Made by a program: the position numbers and the translations under genes. The notes beneath the pieces were generated by a model that had not been told where the DNA came from, did no database searches, and saw only the letters and a program-made list of their open reading frames with translations. DNA of 64,000 nucleotides from NCBI GenBank assembly GCA_965205155.1, contig OZ242033.1, positions 2,108,001 to 2,172,000 of the forward strand, read 5' to 3'. Of the stretch, positions 27,600-35,846 are shown piece after piece; position 1 is the stretch's first letter, and every line of letters starts with the position of its first letter. The DNA is from Aldehydirespirator sp965205155. GTDB taxonomy: Bacteria; Actinomycetota; Acidimicrobiia; Acidimicrobiales; Aldehydirespiratoraceae.

Positions 27600-28622
27600 G
27601 TGGGTGAATGGCGAGGTTTCCTTGCCTTCGTCGTGGCGCTTGTTGTCGTGCTGGGTGCGGCGTCTTACCTGATCCGTGAGACCCCGGACCTGCTGACCGG
27701 CACGCGGGAACCGCCCGCCGACGCGGCCGACGCCGCGGCTGCGGACGCTCCCTCCACCACGACCGTCCCGCCCGAACCGGCCGCCCCGCCGCCGGAGGAA
27801 GCCGTGGACGCGGCGGCCATCGCGGCCGCCATCGAGCTCGCCGAACAGCAGCAGTCCGGGCCGCCGCTGTCGCCCCAGGAAGCCTGCGAGGGGCTGGGCG
27901 GCGCCTGGCGGGAGGACTCACGCGGCTGGTGCGACCTGCCCCTGCCGTCGGCGTCCCCGGTGTCCGACACCGCCGTGCTGCACGCCAGCATGCGAGTCCC
28001 GTGCCCGCAGCCGCTGGAGAAGATCCTCGCTCAAGTCGTGGCCGACGCCATCGGCGGCGACGAGATGCGCATCTACCTGCTGTACCGCAGCATGGACGAC
28101 GACCTGGAGGAACTCGAGGTCAGTGAGGAGACGAGCAACGACGTAATGCTGATCGCCGGCGGGCTGCGCCGGGTCGAGGCCGACATGCGCGAGCGGGCCG
28201 CATTACAGCGGGCTGACCTCGCCATCGATTCCTTCCTGCCCATGGAGCACCTGCCCGCCACTGGACAGATCCGCTCCGGCTTCGGGATGCGGGTCCATCC
28301 CGTGACCGGCTACTGGTCCCAGCACAACGGAGTCGACATCAGGGGCGACACCGGCAACCCGGTGACGGCCGTGCTCGACGGCGAGATCCTGTCGGCGCAA
28401 TCCTGCCCCTTCTACGGCCACACTGTGGTCGTGTACCACGGAGCCGGACTCGCCACCGTCTACGCCCACCTCGACTCCTTCGCGGTCGCAGTCGCCGACG
28501 AGGTCGAAGCGGGCCAACTCCTGGGAGCGATGGGATCCACCGGAAGGACCACCGGCCCGCACCTGCACTTCGAGGCCCGGATAGACGGAACGGCCATAGA
28601 CCCCGAGCCGTTCCTGCCGTGA
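27600..28622 (+). CDS. M23 family metallopeptidase, membrane-anchored
   Basis: 340 residues. An N-terminal membrane helix (FLAFVVALVVVLGAASYLI) is followed by a Pro/Ala-rich linker, a helical spacer (~115-220) and a C-terminal LytM/M23 domain. Catalytic features: GFGMRVHPVTG, HNGVDIRGD (H-x3-D), and HLHFE near the end. Predicted to cut peptidoglycan cross-bridges outside the membrane. GTG start at 27600, 59 nt after the tRNA. The stop overlaps the start of the next gene (GTGA). A second, coiled-coil type M23 peptidase is at 33796-35013. Confidence 0.88.
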   Translation: MGEWRGFLAFVVALVVVLGAASYLIRETPDLLTGTREPPADAADAAAADAPSTTTVPPEPAAPPPEEAVDAAAIAAAIELAEQQQSGPPLSPQEACEGLGGAWREDSRGWCDLPLPSASPVSDTAVLHASMRVPCPQPLEKILAQVVADAIGGDEMRIYLLYRSMDDDLEELEVSEETSNDVMLIAGGLRRVEADMRERAALQRADLAIDSFLPMEHLPATGQIRSGFGMRVHPVTGYWSQHNGVDIRGDTGNPVTAVLDGEILSAQSCPFYGHTVVVYHGAGLATVYAHLDSFAVAVADEVEAGQLLGAMGSTGRTTGPHLHFEARIDGTAIDPEPFLP

Positions 28623-30115
28623 GAGCAAGACACACCCTGCGCCGGATCCCGGCAGCGGGGGTGCTGGCCGCCGCGGCGCTGTGGGCGACGGCCGACCCCG
28701 CCGGGGCCCACGGCGTGGGCGGCCGGCTGGACCTGCCCGTGCCGCTGTGGCAGCTCGCCTGGGCCGCCTCGTTCGCGGTGGCCGCCTCATTCGTGGCCCT
28801 GGGCATGTTCTGGAACACTCCGAAGTTCCGGTCCGCCGCTTCCGGGCGGATCCTCCCCGGGCCGTTCCAGACCGCGTGCCGGGTGCAGGCGTTGGTGGTC
28901 CGGACGCTCGGCCTGCTCGCTCTGGCCGTGCTGCTCTACGCGGGGCTGGCGGGCAACACCAACCCATCGGTGAACATCGCACCGGTCGCGGTCTACATCA
29001 TCTTCTGGGTCGGGCTCCAGGTCGTGTCGGCACTGGTGGGCGACGTGTGGCTGCACCTCAGCCCGTTCGGCACCATCGCCGAGATCTCGGCACGGCTGTG
29101 GGCCCGCCTCCGCGGCCGGCCCCCGGAGGCCGAGCGGGCAGACGGCAGCTCTGTATGTGGGACCAGCGGGAACTCAGCGAGGCCGTGGCCCGAGCGGCCC
29201 GTGAGCGCAGCGAACAAGAGCGGGGATCACACCGACTACGACCGGGGCGCTGGCAACCAATGGTGGGCGGTCGCCGCGATATTCGGCTTCCTATGGCTCG
29301 AACTCGCCTTCCACGACACCACCGACATCCGGGTGCTGGGGGCGTACCTGGCCGCCTACACGGTGGCGTTGCTGGCCGGAGCGGCCGTCTTCGGCAGGGG
29401 CTGGTTGCGCGACGCCGAGGGGTTCGGCGTGCTGTTCACCAAGCTGTCGGCCATCGCTCCGCTGCACCGCGACGGCGGCGCCCTGCGGCTGCGAGCGCCG
29501 CTGGCCGGCCTAGCCACCCTCCCCATCAAGCGGGGCTCGGTGGCGTTCATCCTCGTCGTTCTCGGCTCGACCACCTTCGACGGTTTCAGCCGCAGTTCGG
29601 TGTGGCTCGACGTGGCCGCCGAACGCACCGGCTGGGAGCTGACCGCGGTCAACACCGTGGGGCTGGTGTTCGTGATATTCGCGGTGTTCGTGCTCTACCG
29701 GGCCGCCATCGCGGCCATGGCCGCCATCACCGGCGACACCGAGAGGGAGCTGGCCGAGGCCTTCGCACCCTCGCTGATGCCCATCGCGGCGGCGTACACC
29801 ATCGCCCACTACTTCAGCTACCTGCTGCTGGAGGGCCAGCAGATCATCGCCCACCTCTCCGACCCCTTCGGCCGGGGATGGGACCTCTTCGGCACCGCCA
29901 CCTACCTGGTGGACTACACGGCGATCTCCACCGACACCATCGCCTGGACGCAGACCGCGGCCATCGCCGTGGGCCACGTGCTGGCGGTGGCAGTGGCCCA
30001 CGACCGGGCCGTGGAGCGCTGGCCCCACCGGCTGGCGATGCGCTCGCAGTACCCGATGCTGGCCGTGATGATCTGCTACACCGTCATCGGCCTACTGCTC
30101 CTGCTGGGTGCCTAG
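28619..30115 (+). CDS. Polytopic membrane protein, FedB ('fenitrothion hydrolase')-like
   Basis: 498 residues with an N-terminal signal/membrane segment ending AHGVGG, then about 10-11 hydrophobic helices. The N-terminus (AHGxGGRxDLPVPLWQLAWAASFAV) resembles actinobacterial membrane proteins annotated as fenitrothion hydrolase FedB; a true hydrolase activity is not supported by visible catalytic motifs. Residues ~170-203, in a loop between helices, are encoded by a copy of the dispersed repeat (29126-29225), and another copy begins at the stop codon. The frame remains open across the insertion. Translationally coupled to the M23 peptidase. Confidence 0.65.
   Translation: MRARHTLRRIPAAGVLAAAALWATADPAGAHGVGGRLDLPVPLWQLAWAASFAVAASFVALGMFWNTPKFRSAASGRILPGPFQTACRVQALVVRTLGLLALAVLLYAGLAGNTNPSVNIAPVAVYIIFWVGLQVVSALVGDVWLHLSPFGTIAEISARLWARLRGRPPEAERADGSSVCGTSGNSARPWPERPVSAANKSGDHTDYDRGAGNQWWAVAAIFGFLWLELAFHDTTDIRVLGAYLAAYTVALLAGAAVFGRGWLRDAEGFGVLFTKLSAIAPLHRDGGALRLRAPLAGLATLPIKRGSVAFILVVLGSTTFDGFSRSSVWLDVAAERTGWELTAVNTVGLVFVIFAVFVLYRAAIAAMAAITGDTERELAEAFAPSLMPIAAAYTIAHYFSYLLLEGQQIIAHLSDPFGRGWDLFGTATYLVDYTAISTDTIAWTQTAAIAVGHVLAVAVAHDRAVERWPHRLAMRSQYPMLAVMICYTVIGLLLLLGA
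29126..29225. repeat. Dispersed repeat element, copy 2, inside a coding region
   Basis: Left block GAGGCCGAGCGGG at 29126 and the ~49-bp core at 29177-29225, identical in the core to copies 1 and 3. It is translated within the membrane protein as a hydrophilic loop containing PWPERPVSAANKSG. Confidence 0.88.
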
Positions 30116-30201
30116 AGGCCGAGCGGGTTCGCGGACGGATCCGGTTCATACGGGCGAGGCCGTGGCCCGAGCGGCCCGTGAGCGCAGCGAACAAGAGCGG
30201 G
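30116..30201. repeat. Dispersed repeat element, copy 3
   Basis: AGGCCGAGCGGGTTCGCGG follows directly on the TAG stop of the membrane protein gene, as in copy 1 after chorismate mutase. The core lies at 30154-30201. The spacer is shorter than in copies 1 and 2. Confidence 0.87.
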
Positions 30202-30311
30202 AAAGCCCCGCCCCGACGCGACGGGCCTTGCATCTGCCTGCGCGGTCGCGTGAGCGAATTGGCTGCCGGGATGCGCCGGGCGGCGGCCAGCCGCCCGTAA
30301 CATCGGAGGCG

Positions 30312-30767
30312 GTGTCATCGGAAGTCCTGCAGGCCCCGCTCGTCCTTGAATACCCCTTCACCCGGTCCACCGGTCCGGTGATCGGGGCGTTCCTCACCGG
30401 ACTGCGAGACGGCGTGGTCTGCGGCATCCGCCGGGCCGACGGGACCGTGCTGTGCCCCCCGCAGGAGTACGACCCGCTCACCGCCGAGCCGCTCACCGAG
30501 CTGGTGGAGGTGGGACAGGCCGGGGAGGTCCTCACCTGGGCCTGGAACGGTGACCCCCGTCCCATGCAGCCCTTCGACCGGCCGTTCGCGTGGGCCCTGA
30601 TACGTCTCGACGGGGCCGACACCTCGATGCTGCACGCGGTGTTCGCCGGCAGCGCGGCCGAGATGTCGACCGGCATGAGGGTCCGGGTCGTGTGGCGCAC
30701 CGAGCGTGAGGGGCACATCGCCGACATAGCCGGCTTCGAGCCGATCCCGGACCGGGAGGCCGCGTGA
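30312..30767 (+). CDS. DUF35 OB-fold protein, first of two
   Basis: About 151 residues. The C-terminal half is an OB-fold of the DUF35/ChsH2 type (FAWALIRLDGADTSMLHAVF, then MRVRVVWRTEREGHIADIAGFEP). The preceding zinc-ribbon position (VVCGIRRADGTVLCPPQEY) keeps only isolated Cys residues instead of two C-x2-C pairs. Family members bind and stabilise thiolase-fold partners. GTG at 30312 is the start; the stop overlaps the next GTG (GTGA). Partner genes are the second DUF35 protein and two thiolase-like proteins downstream. Confidence 0.75.
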   Translation: MSSEVLQAPLVLEYPFTRSTGPVIGAFLTGLRDGVVCGIRRADGTVLCPPQEYDPLTAEPLTELVEVGQAGEVLTWAWNGDPRPMQPFDRPFAWALIRLDGADTSMLHAVFAGSAAEMSTGMRVRVVWRTEREGHIADIAGFEPIPDREAA

Positions 30768-31363
30768 GCGCCGACCGGCCCGAGGCCCGCGACCCGCTGG
30801 CGGCGCCGGCTGCCCTGTCCGCGCCGGTGACGCTGCCCGAGGCGCTCGCCGGCGCCGAACCGGTGGAGAGCGTGTGCACGCCCATCCGGATGACCTACAC
30901 GTACACGCCGGGCCGGGCGCTGTCGAGATACCTGCGGGCCATGGCCGGCAAGCGGATCCTCGGCGAGCGCTGCGGCGCCACCGGCCAGGTGTTCGTGCCG
31001 CCCCGGGGCGTGAGCCCCCTGGCCGGTGCGGCCACCAGCGAGGTCGTCGAGCTGGCCGACACCGGCTACGTCGAGTCCTTCAACATCACCCGGGTTCCCA
31101 TAGAGCGGCGCCCCGACCTCAAGCCTCCCTACTGCAGCGCCTGGATCGTCCTCGACGGCGCGTCGGTGGGCTTCCTGGGCCTCGTCATCAACATCGCGCC
31201 GGAGGAGGTCCGCATCGGCATGCGAGTCCGCGCCGTGTGGAAGCCCGACACCGAGCTCGAGACCTCCGCGGCCAACATTCTGGGCTGGGAGCCCACCGGC
31301 GAGCCCGACGAGTTGATCACCGACTACGAGCGGATCGGCCGTGTCGAGGCGAGTGACCCATGA
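30764..31363 (+). CDS. DUF35 OB-fold protein, second of two
   Basis: 199 residues. N-terminal helical segment (TPGRALSRYLRAMAGKRILGERC) leading into a degenerate rubredoxin-like ribbon (GERCGATGQVFVPPRGVSP, where the canonical form has four Cys and PPR), then the OB-fold (YCSAWIVLDGASVGFLGLVI, MRVRAVWKPD). Loss of three of the four Cys suggests no zinc is bound. Overlaps the first DUF35 gene by 4 nt; probably forms a heteromer with it and the thiolase-like pair. Confidence 0.78.
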   Translation: MSADRPEARDPLAAPAALSAPVTLPEALAGAEPVESVCTPIRMTYTYTPGRALSRYLRAMAGKRILGERCGATGQVFVPPRGVSPLAGAATSEVVELADTGYVESFNITRVPIERRPDLKPPYCSAWIVLDGASVGFLGLVINIAPEEVRIGMRVRAVWKPDTELETSAANILGWEPTGEPDELITDYERIGRVEASDP

Positions 31364-31478
31364 TCGAGGTTCGAGGGCTATGGCCGGGGTATCGCCGGCA
31401 TGATCGACGTTCGAGGGCCATGAGCAGGGTGACACCGGCATGATCGACGTTCGAGGGTCATGAGCAGGGTGACACCGG
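31359..31478. repeat. 40-bp tandem repeat, three units, at a stop/start junction
   Basis: Units at 31359-31398, 31399-31438 and 31439-31478 (CATGATCGACGTTCGAGGG...). The first holds the stop of the second DUF35 gene; the start of the next gene (CATGATCGACGT at 31479) is the beginning of a fourth unit. The first unit is the most diverged. Confidence 0.92.
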
Positions 31479-31479
31479 C

Positions 31480-32535
31480 ATGATCGACGTGGCCGTCGTG
31501 GCCTTCGCGCAGCGCCAGGAGGCGGCCATCTCCGGCGAGTCCGAGGTGGAGTTCATGGTCCCGCTGATGGAGCAGGCCAAGGCGTCCGTCGGCTTGACCC
31601 AGTCCGACATGGGGTTCACCTGCTCGGGCTCCTCGGACTTCCTGGCCGGGCAGGCGTTCTCGTTCGTGATGACCATCGACGGGACCGGTCCGGTGCCCCC
31701 CATCAGCGAGAGCCACGTCGAGCAGGACGGCGCCTGGGCGCTCTACGAGGCATGGGTGAAGATCCAGTGCGGCGGCATCGACACCGCCTTCGTGTACGGC
31801 TACGGCAAGTCCTCGCCAGGATCGGTGCGCGACGTGCTGGCCACCCAGATGGACCCCTACTACGTGTGCCCGCTGTGGCCCGACTCGTACGCGATCGAGG
31901 CGCTGGCGGCGCGGCTCATGCTGGAGGGAGGCCATGTCAGCGAGAGCCGCCTGGCCGAGATCGCGGCCCGCAGCCGGGCCAGCGCGGCCTCCAATCCCCA
32001 TGCGGTGCGAACCGACCCCAAGTCCGTCGCCGAGATCCTGGCCGAGGAATACGTGATCGACCCGCTGCGACCGTCGGACCTCCCGGCCGAGGCCGACGGC
32101 GGCTGCGCGGTGGTGCTCGCGGCCGGGGACCGGGCCCGCGAGCTGTGCGAGCGCCCGGCCTGGATCCGGGGAATGGACCATCGTGGCGACGCCCACACCC
32201 TCGGGGTGCGGGACCTGACCTCGTCGGCCTCGGCCCGGCTGGCCGCGCAACACGCCGGCGTGGCCGCCGACAAGATCGACCTGGCCGAGCTGTACGGCCC
32301 CTTCACCACCTCCGAGCACCTGCTGATCGACGCCCTCGGCCTGGACGAGGACCGCACCGCCGTCAACCCGTCGGGGGGCGCGCTCGCGGCGCACACCATG
32401 ATGGCGTCGGGCCTCATCCGCATCGGCGAGGCCGCGTCGCGGATCTGGCGGGGTGACGGCGACCGGGCCGTGGCCCACGCCACATCGGGGCCGTGCCTCC
32501 AGCAGAACATGGTGTGCGTCCTGGAGGGCGACTGA
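31480..32535 (+). CDS. Thiolase-fold protein without the nucleophilic Cys, first of two
   Basis: 351 residues of the SCP-x/Ltp thiolase-like type. Conserved shape: GGIDTAFVYGYGKSSPG in the core, ADGGCAVVLAAGD at the domain boundary and NPSGGALAAHTMMASGLIRIGEAA near the C-terminus. In the position where thiolases have the acyl-accepting Cys the sequence is ESHVEQDGAWAL, with no Cys, so it is unlikely to be a simple beta-ketothiolase; Ltp2-like retro-aldolases with DUF35 partners are a known precedent. Preceded by the two DUF35 genes; the next gene starts 1 nt after its stop. Confidence 0.82.
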   Translation: MIDVAVVAFAQRQEAAISGESEVEFMVPLMEQAKASVGLTQSDMGFTCSGSSDFLAGQAFSFVMTIDGTGPVPPISESHVEQDGAWALYEAWVKIQCGGIDTAFVYGYGKSSPGSVRDVLATQMDPYYVCPLWPDSYAIEALAARLMLEGGHVSESRLAEIAARSRASAASNPHAVRTDPKSVAEILAEEYVIDPLRPSDLPAEADGGCAVVLAAGDRARELCERPAWIRGMDHRGDAHTLGVRDLTSSASARLAAQHAGVAADKIDLAELYGPFTTSEHLLIDALGLDEDRTAVNPSGGALAAHTMMASGLIRIGEAASRIWRGDGDRAVAHATSGPCLQQNMVCVLEGD

Positions 32536-32536
32536 C

Positions 32537-33700
32537 ATGGCCGCTGAGCGCACCGCGGTGATCGGGGTCGGCCAGACCAAGTACGCCGCGGCCCGCCGCG
32601 ACGTGTCCATGGCCGGGCTGCTGCGCGAGGCCGCCTACCGGGCGCTGGAGATGGCCGGCAGGACCTGGAGCGACATCGACGCGGTGATCATCGGCAAGGC
32701 GCCGGACTTCTTCGAGGGCGTGATGATGCCCGAGGTATACCTGGCCGAGGCGCTGGGGGCGGTCGGCAAGCCGATCATGCGGGTTCACACCGCGGGGTCG
32801 GTCGGGGGGTCGACCGGCTGCGTGGCCGCGTCGATGGTGCAGAGCCGCATCCACCGTTGCGTGCTCACCATCGGCTGGGAGAAGCAGTCGGAGTCCAACG
32901 CCATGTGGGCCCTGTCGCTCCCGCAGCCCTTCGCCACCTCGGTCAACGCCGGCGCGGGCGGCTACTTCTCGCCCATCATCCGCCGCTACATGATGATGAC
33001 CGGCGCCCCGGAGCTGATCGGCTGCATGGTGGCCCACAAGGACCGCCGCCAAGCCCTGCTCAACCCGTATGCCCATCTCCACCAGCACGACCTCACCTTC
33101 GAGCAGGTCGTGGACTCGCCGATGCTGTGGGACCCGATCCGCTACTCCGAGACCTGCCCGTCCTCCGACGGCGCCTGCGCCATGGTCCTCGTCGACGAGG
33201 CGGGCGGCGACCGCCATCCCGGACCGGTCGCCTGGGTGCACGGCACGGCCATGCGCAGCGAGAGCAACAGCTACGGCGGCCGCAACATGGTGTCGCCGGC
33301 CGCGTCGGAGCAGTGCGCCGACGACGTGTTCGCGCAGGCCGGCATCGTCGACCGGCGAGCCGAGATCGACGCGGTCGAGATGTACGTGCCGTTCTCGTGG
33401 TACGAGCCGATGTGGCTGGAGAGCCTGGGGTTCGCCGCCACCGGCGAGGGCTGGCGCATGGTGGAGTCCGGGGCGACCGAACTCGACGGCGGCGACCTGC
33501 CGGTCAACTGCTCCGGAGGGGTGCTGTCGAGCAACCCGATCGGTGCGTCCGGCATGATCCGGTTCGCCGAGGCGGCGATGCAGGTGATGGGCGCGGCCGG
33601 CGATCACCAGGTGGACGGTGCCCGCCGGGCGTTGGGCCATGCCTACGGCGGCGGGGCCCAGTACTACGCCATGTGGATCGTCGGCTCCGACAAGCCTTAG
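32537..33700 (+). CDS. Thiolase-fold protein without the nucleophilic Cys, second of two
   Basis: 387 residues, thiolase superfamily (lipid-transfer/Ltp2-like). It begins RTAVIGVGQTKYA, typical of the group. The nucleophile region reads VHTAGSVGGSTGCVAA, so Ser/Gly replace Cys. The C-terminal motif is NCSGGVLSSNPIGASGMIRFAEA, where the usual GHP histidine is Asn. It could be an aldolase or acyl-CoA-binding subunit working with the first thiolase and the DUF35 pair in degradation of a side chain (sterol or other branched acyl-CoA). The substrate is not determinable. Confidence 0.84.
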   Translation: MAAERTAVIGVGQTKYAAARRDVSMAGLLREAAYRALEMAGRTWSDIDAVIIGKAPDFFEGVMMPEVYLAEALGAVGKPIMRVHTAGSVGGSTGCVAASMVQSRIHRCVLTIGWEKQSESNAMWALSLPQPFATSVNAGAGGYFSPIIRRYMMMTGAPELIGCMVAHKDRRQALLNPYAHLHQHDLTFEQVVDSPMLWDPIRYSETCPSSDGACAMVLVDEAGGDRHPGPVAWVHGTAMRSESNSYGGRNMVSPAASEQCADDVFAQAGIVDRRAEIDAVEMYVPFSWYEPMWLESLGFAATGEGWRMVESGATELDGGDLPVNCSGGVLSSNPIGASGMIRFAEAAMQVMGAAGDHQVDGARRALGHAYGGGAQYYAMWIVGSDKP

Positions 33701-33795
33701 TTCCGATGGGCGCGGGGGACGCTCCGGGACGCACCGGCGTCCGACATATTGCGGGCAGACTGCGAAAATATTGCGTTTCTGTTACGATCCCTTCG

Positions 33796-35013
33796 GTGCG
33801 TAGGCTGAGCCGGCTCTCAGGCGCGCTGCTGCTGATCGTGTCGGCGGCAGCGTTGATGGCGACCGCCGCCGTGGGTCAGAGCGATGGGCGAATCGAGGAT
33901 CTTCGCCAGCAGAGGGAGCAGCTGGCCCGCGACGCCGCCGACGTGGCCAGCCAGGTCGATGCGCTCGTCGCGGACGACGAGGCCCTGATCGAGGCGCTCC
34001 AGGAACTGGACGACTACGTCGACCTCCAACACACCCGGATCGAAGCGGCCGAGGCGGCCATAGTGGCCGCGGAGGCCGAGGCAGCCGCGGCCCGAGCCGA
34101 GGCCGAGTGGTTCGTCGACGAGATCGAGTCCATCCGGGAGCGCCTGCGCCAGCGGGCCATCCAGGCCTACGTGCAGCCGCCCGTCGACTTCGTCGAGCAG
34201 TTCTCGACCAGCCTCAACGAGAGCGCGGTGAAGCTGTTCCTGCTCGATCTGGCCATTGGCAACGAGCTGGAGATCACCGACGAGCTGCGCACCGCGGAGG
34301 CTCAGCTCGAGGTGGTGCGCCGGCGGGCCCTCGACCGGGCCGAGGACGCCGATGAGGAGCGGCGGGCCCAGCAGCAGCGGCTCGCCGACCTCGAGGACGC
34401 CCGCGCCACAGCGATGGAGCTGCGCCTGGAGATCCAGTCCCGCATCGAGGAATGGGAGCTCGTGTCGGCCGAGATCGAGCTGTCCGACAAGGAGATGGAG
34501 CGGGAGATCAACCGCATCGAGGAGGAGATCCGCCGCCGGGAGGAGGAGCGCCGCCGCCAGGAGGAGGAGCGCCGCCGCCGAGCCATCGAGGAGGAGCGCC
34601 GCCGCCACGAGGCCGAGCACGGCCCGTTCGAGTTGGTGGCCTGGCCCGCCGACGGCGAGAAGACGTCGGGGTTCGGGCCGCGGGTCCACCCCATCTTCGG
34701 CACCGTGCGCCAGCACAACGGGATCGACCTCGACGGCGACACCGGCGACCGGGTTCGGGCGGCCCGCTCCGGCGAGGTGATCCTGGCCGGGGAGCGGGGC
34801 GGCTTCGGCAACACCATCGTCATCTACCACGGGCTCGGGTACAGCACGCTCTACGGCCATCTCAGCCGCATCGAGGTGTCCGAGGGCCAGAACGTGCAGA
34901 GCGGGGACCGCATCGGCGCCATCGGCTCCACCGGCTGGTCGACCGGCCCCCACCTTCACTTCGAGTTGCGCATCGACGGCAAGGCCGTAGACCCCACGCC
35001 GTACCTGCCGTGA
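33796..35013 (+). CDS. EnvC-like M23 peptidase with coiled coil
   Basis: About 405 residues. A GTG at 33796 begins a signal sequence (SGALLLIVSAAALMATAAVG). Residues ~28-270 are almost all coiled coil, ending in an Arg/Glu-rich run (EEERRRQEEERRRRAIEEE). The C-terminal M23 domain has GFGPRVHPIFG, HNGIDLDGD and HLHFELRIDGKAVDP. Domain order matches EnvC/NlpD-type activators or peptidases acting at division. The catalytic His and Asp are present, so it may be an active hydrolase. It follows the thiolase cluster by 95 bp; an AT-richer stretch (33765-33790) could hold its promoter. Confidence 0.88.
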   Translation: MRRLSRLSGALLLIVSAAALMATAAVGQSDGRIEDLRQQREQLARDAADVASQVDALVADDEALIEALQELDDYVDLQHTRIEAAEAAIVAAEAEAAAARAEAEWFVDEIESIRERLRQRAIQAYVQPPVDFVEQFSTSLNESAVKLFLLDLAIGNELEITDELRTAEAQLEVVRRRALDRAEDADEERRAQQQRLADLEDARATAMELRLEIQSRIEEWELVSAEIELSDKEMEREINRIEEEIRRREEERRRQEEERRRRAIEEERRRHEAEHGPFELVAWPADGEKTSGFGPRVHPIFGTVRQHNGIDLDGDTGDRVRAARSGEVILAGERGGFGNTIVIYHGLGYSTLYGHLSRIEVSEGQNVQSGDRIGAIGSTGWSTGPHLHFELRIDGKAVDPTPYLP

Positions 35014-35110
35014 CCTCCTCCGGCGTGGCTTGCGCGGCGGCGGATGTTGCTCGGGCGCCGTCGAGCCTGCACCCACGTTCTCGTCGTGCCGTGACCCTGC
35101 GGGCTGACTC

Positions 35111-35773
35111 GTGAAGCGTCGACCATGGGCGCTGGTGGTGGCGGGCGACCAGCATGGCGAGGCGCCCGCGACGGGGTCCCCCGATCTCGTCATCGCGGCT
35201 GACGGCGGGCTGGACGCGGCCCGCCGCTGGCGCCTGCGCGTCGATGCCGTGGTGGGCGACCTGGACTCCGCCAGCGAAGCGGCGCTGGATTGGGCTAAGC
35301 GCGGCGGCGCGGTCATCGACGCCCACCCGGCCGACAAGGACGCGACCGATCTGGAACTGGCCATGGCCTCCGCGCTGGGGCAGGTCGAGGCGATGCATGT
35401 GCTGCTGCCCGCCGGGGGGCGGCTCGATCAGGCGATGGCCAGCCTGGCGGTGCTGGCCTCGCCCCGATGGGCTGCGCTGGAGGTGTCGGCCACGGTGGGG
35501 GAGGCCCATGTGACCGTGGTGCGGGGCCTGCGCCGCCTGCGCGGCGAGGTGGGGGAGGTCGTGTCGCTTCTGGCCGTCGGCGGGCCCGCGCTGGTGGCGT
35601 CCACCTCCGGTCTGCTGTTCCCGCTGGTCGAGGAGGCGCTGAGCCCGACCTCCGGGCGCGGCACGTCCAACGTGATCGTGGCCGCGCCGCCGACGGTGGA
35701 CGTGGTCGAGGGAGTCCTGCTGGCCATCCGCCCGAGCGGCGCGGTCGCCGGTCCCGGCCTGGCCGCGGTCTAG
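35111..35773 (+). CDS. thiN: Thiamine pyrophosphokinase
   Basis: Transfers pyrophosphate from ATP to thiamine. 220 residues. Family motifs are LVIAADGGLDAA, VVGDLDSAS, DKDATDLELAMASAL and PAGGRLDQAMASLA, in the expected order; the C-terminal beta domain follows with STSGLLFPL and GTSN. GTG start. It may be co-transcribed with the aminotransferase 73 nt downstream. No thiamine riboswitch is recognisable upstream. Confidence 0.9.
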   Translation: MKRRPWALVVAGDQHGEAPATGSPDLVIAADGGLDAARRWRLRVDAVVGDLDSASEAALDWAKRGGAVIDAHPADKDATDLELAMASALGQVEAMHVLLPAGGRLDQAMASLAVLASPRWAALEVSATVGEAHVTVVRGLRRLRGEVGEVVSLLAVGGPALVASTSGLLFPLVEEALSPTSGRGTSNVIVAAPPTVDVVEGVLLAIRPSGAVAGPGLAAV

Positions 35774-35846
35774 TGCCCTGCTGCTCGCTTCCTGGCGGGA
35801 GGCACCCGAATAGGAGGAATCCCAGCCGGCCAGTAGCGTCCCGCCG

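Noticed and set aside
28787..29056. Minus-strand frames opposite the FedB-like membrane protein
   Set aside because: Antisense of transmembrane coding sequence; no independent support.
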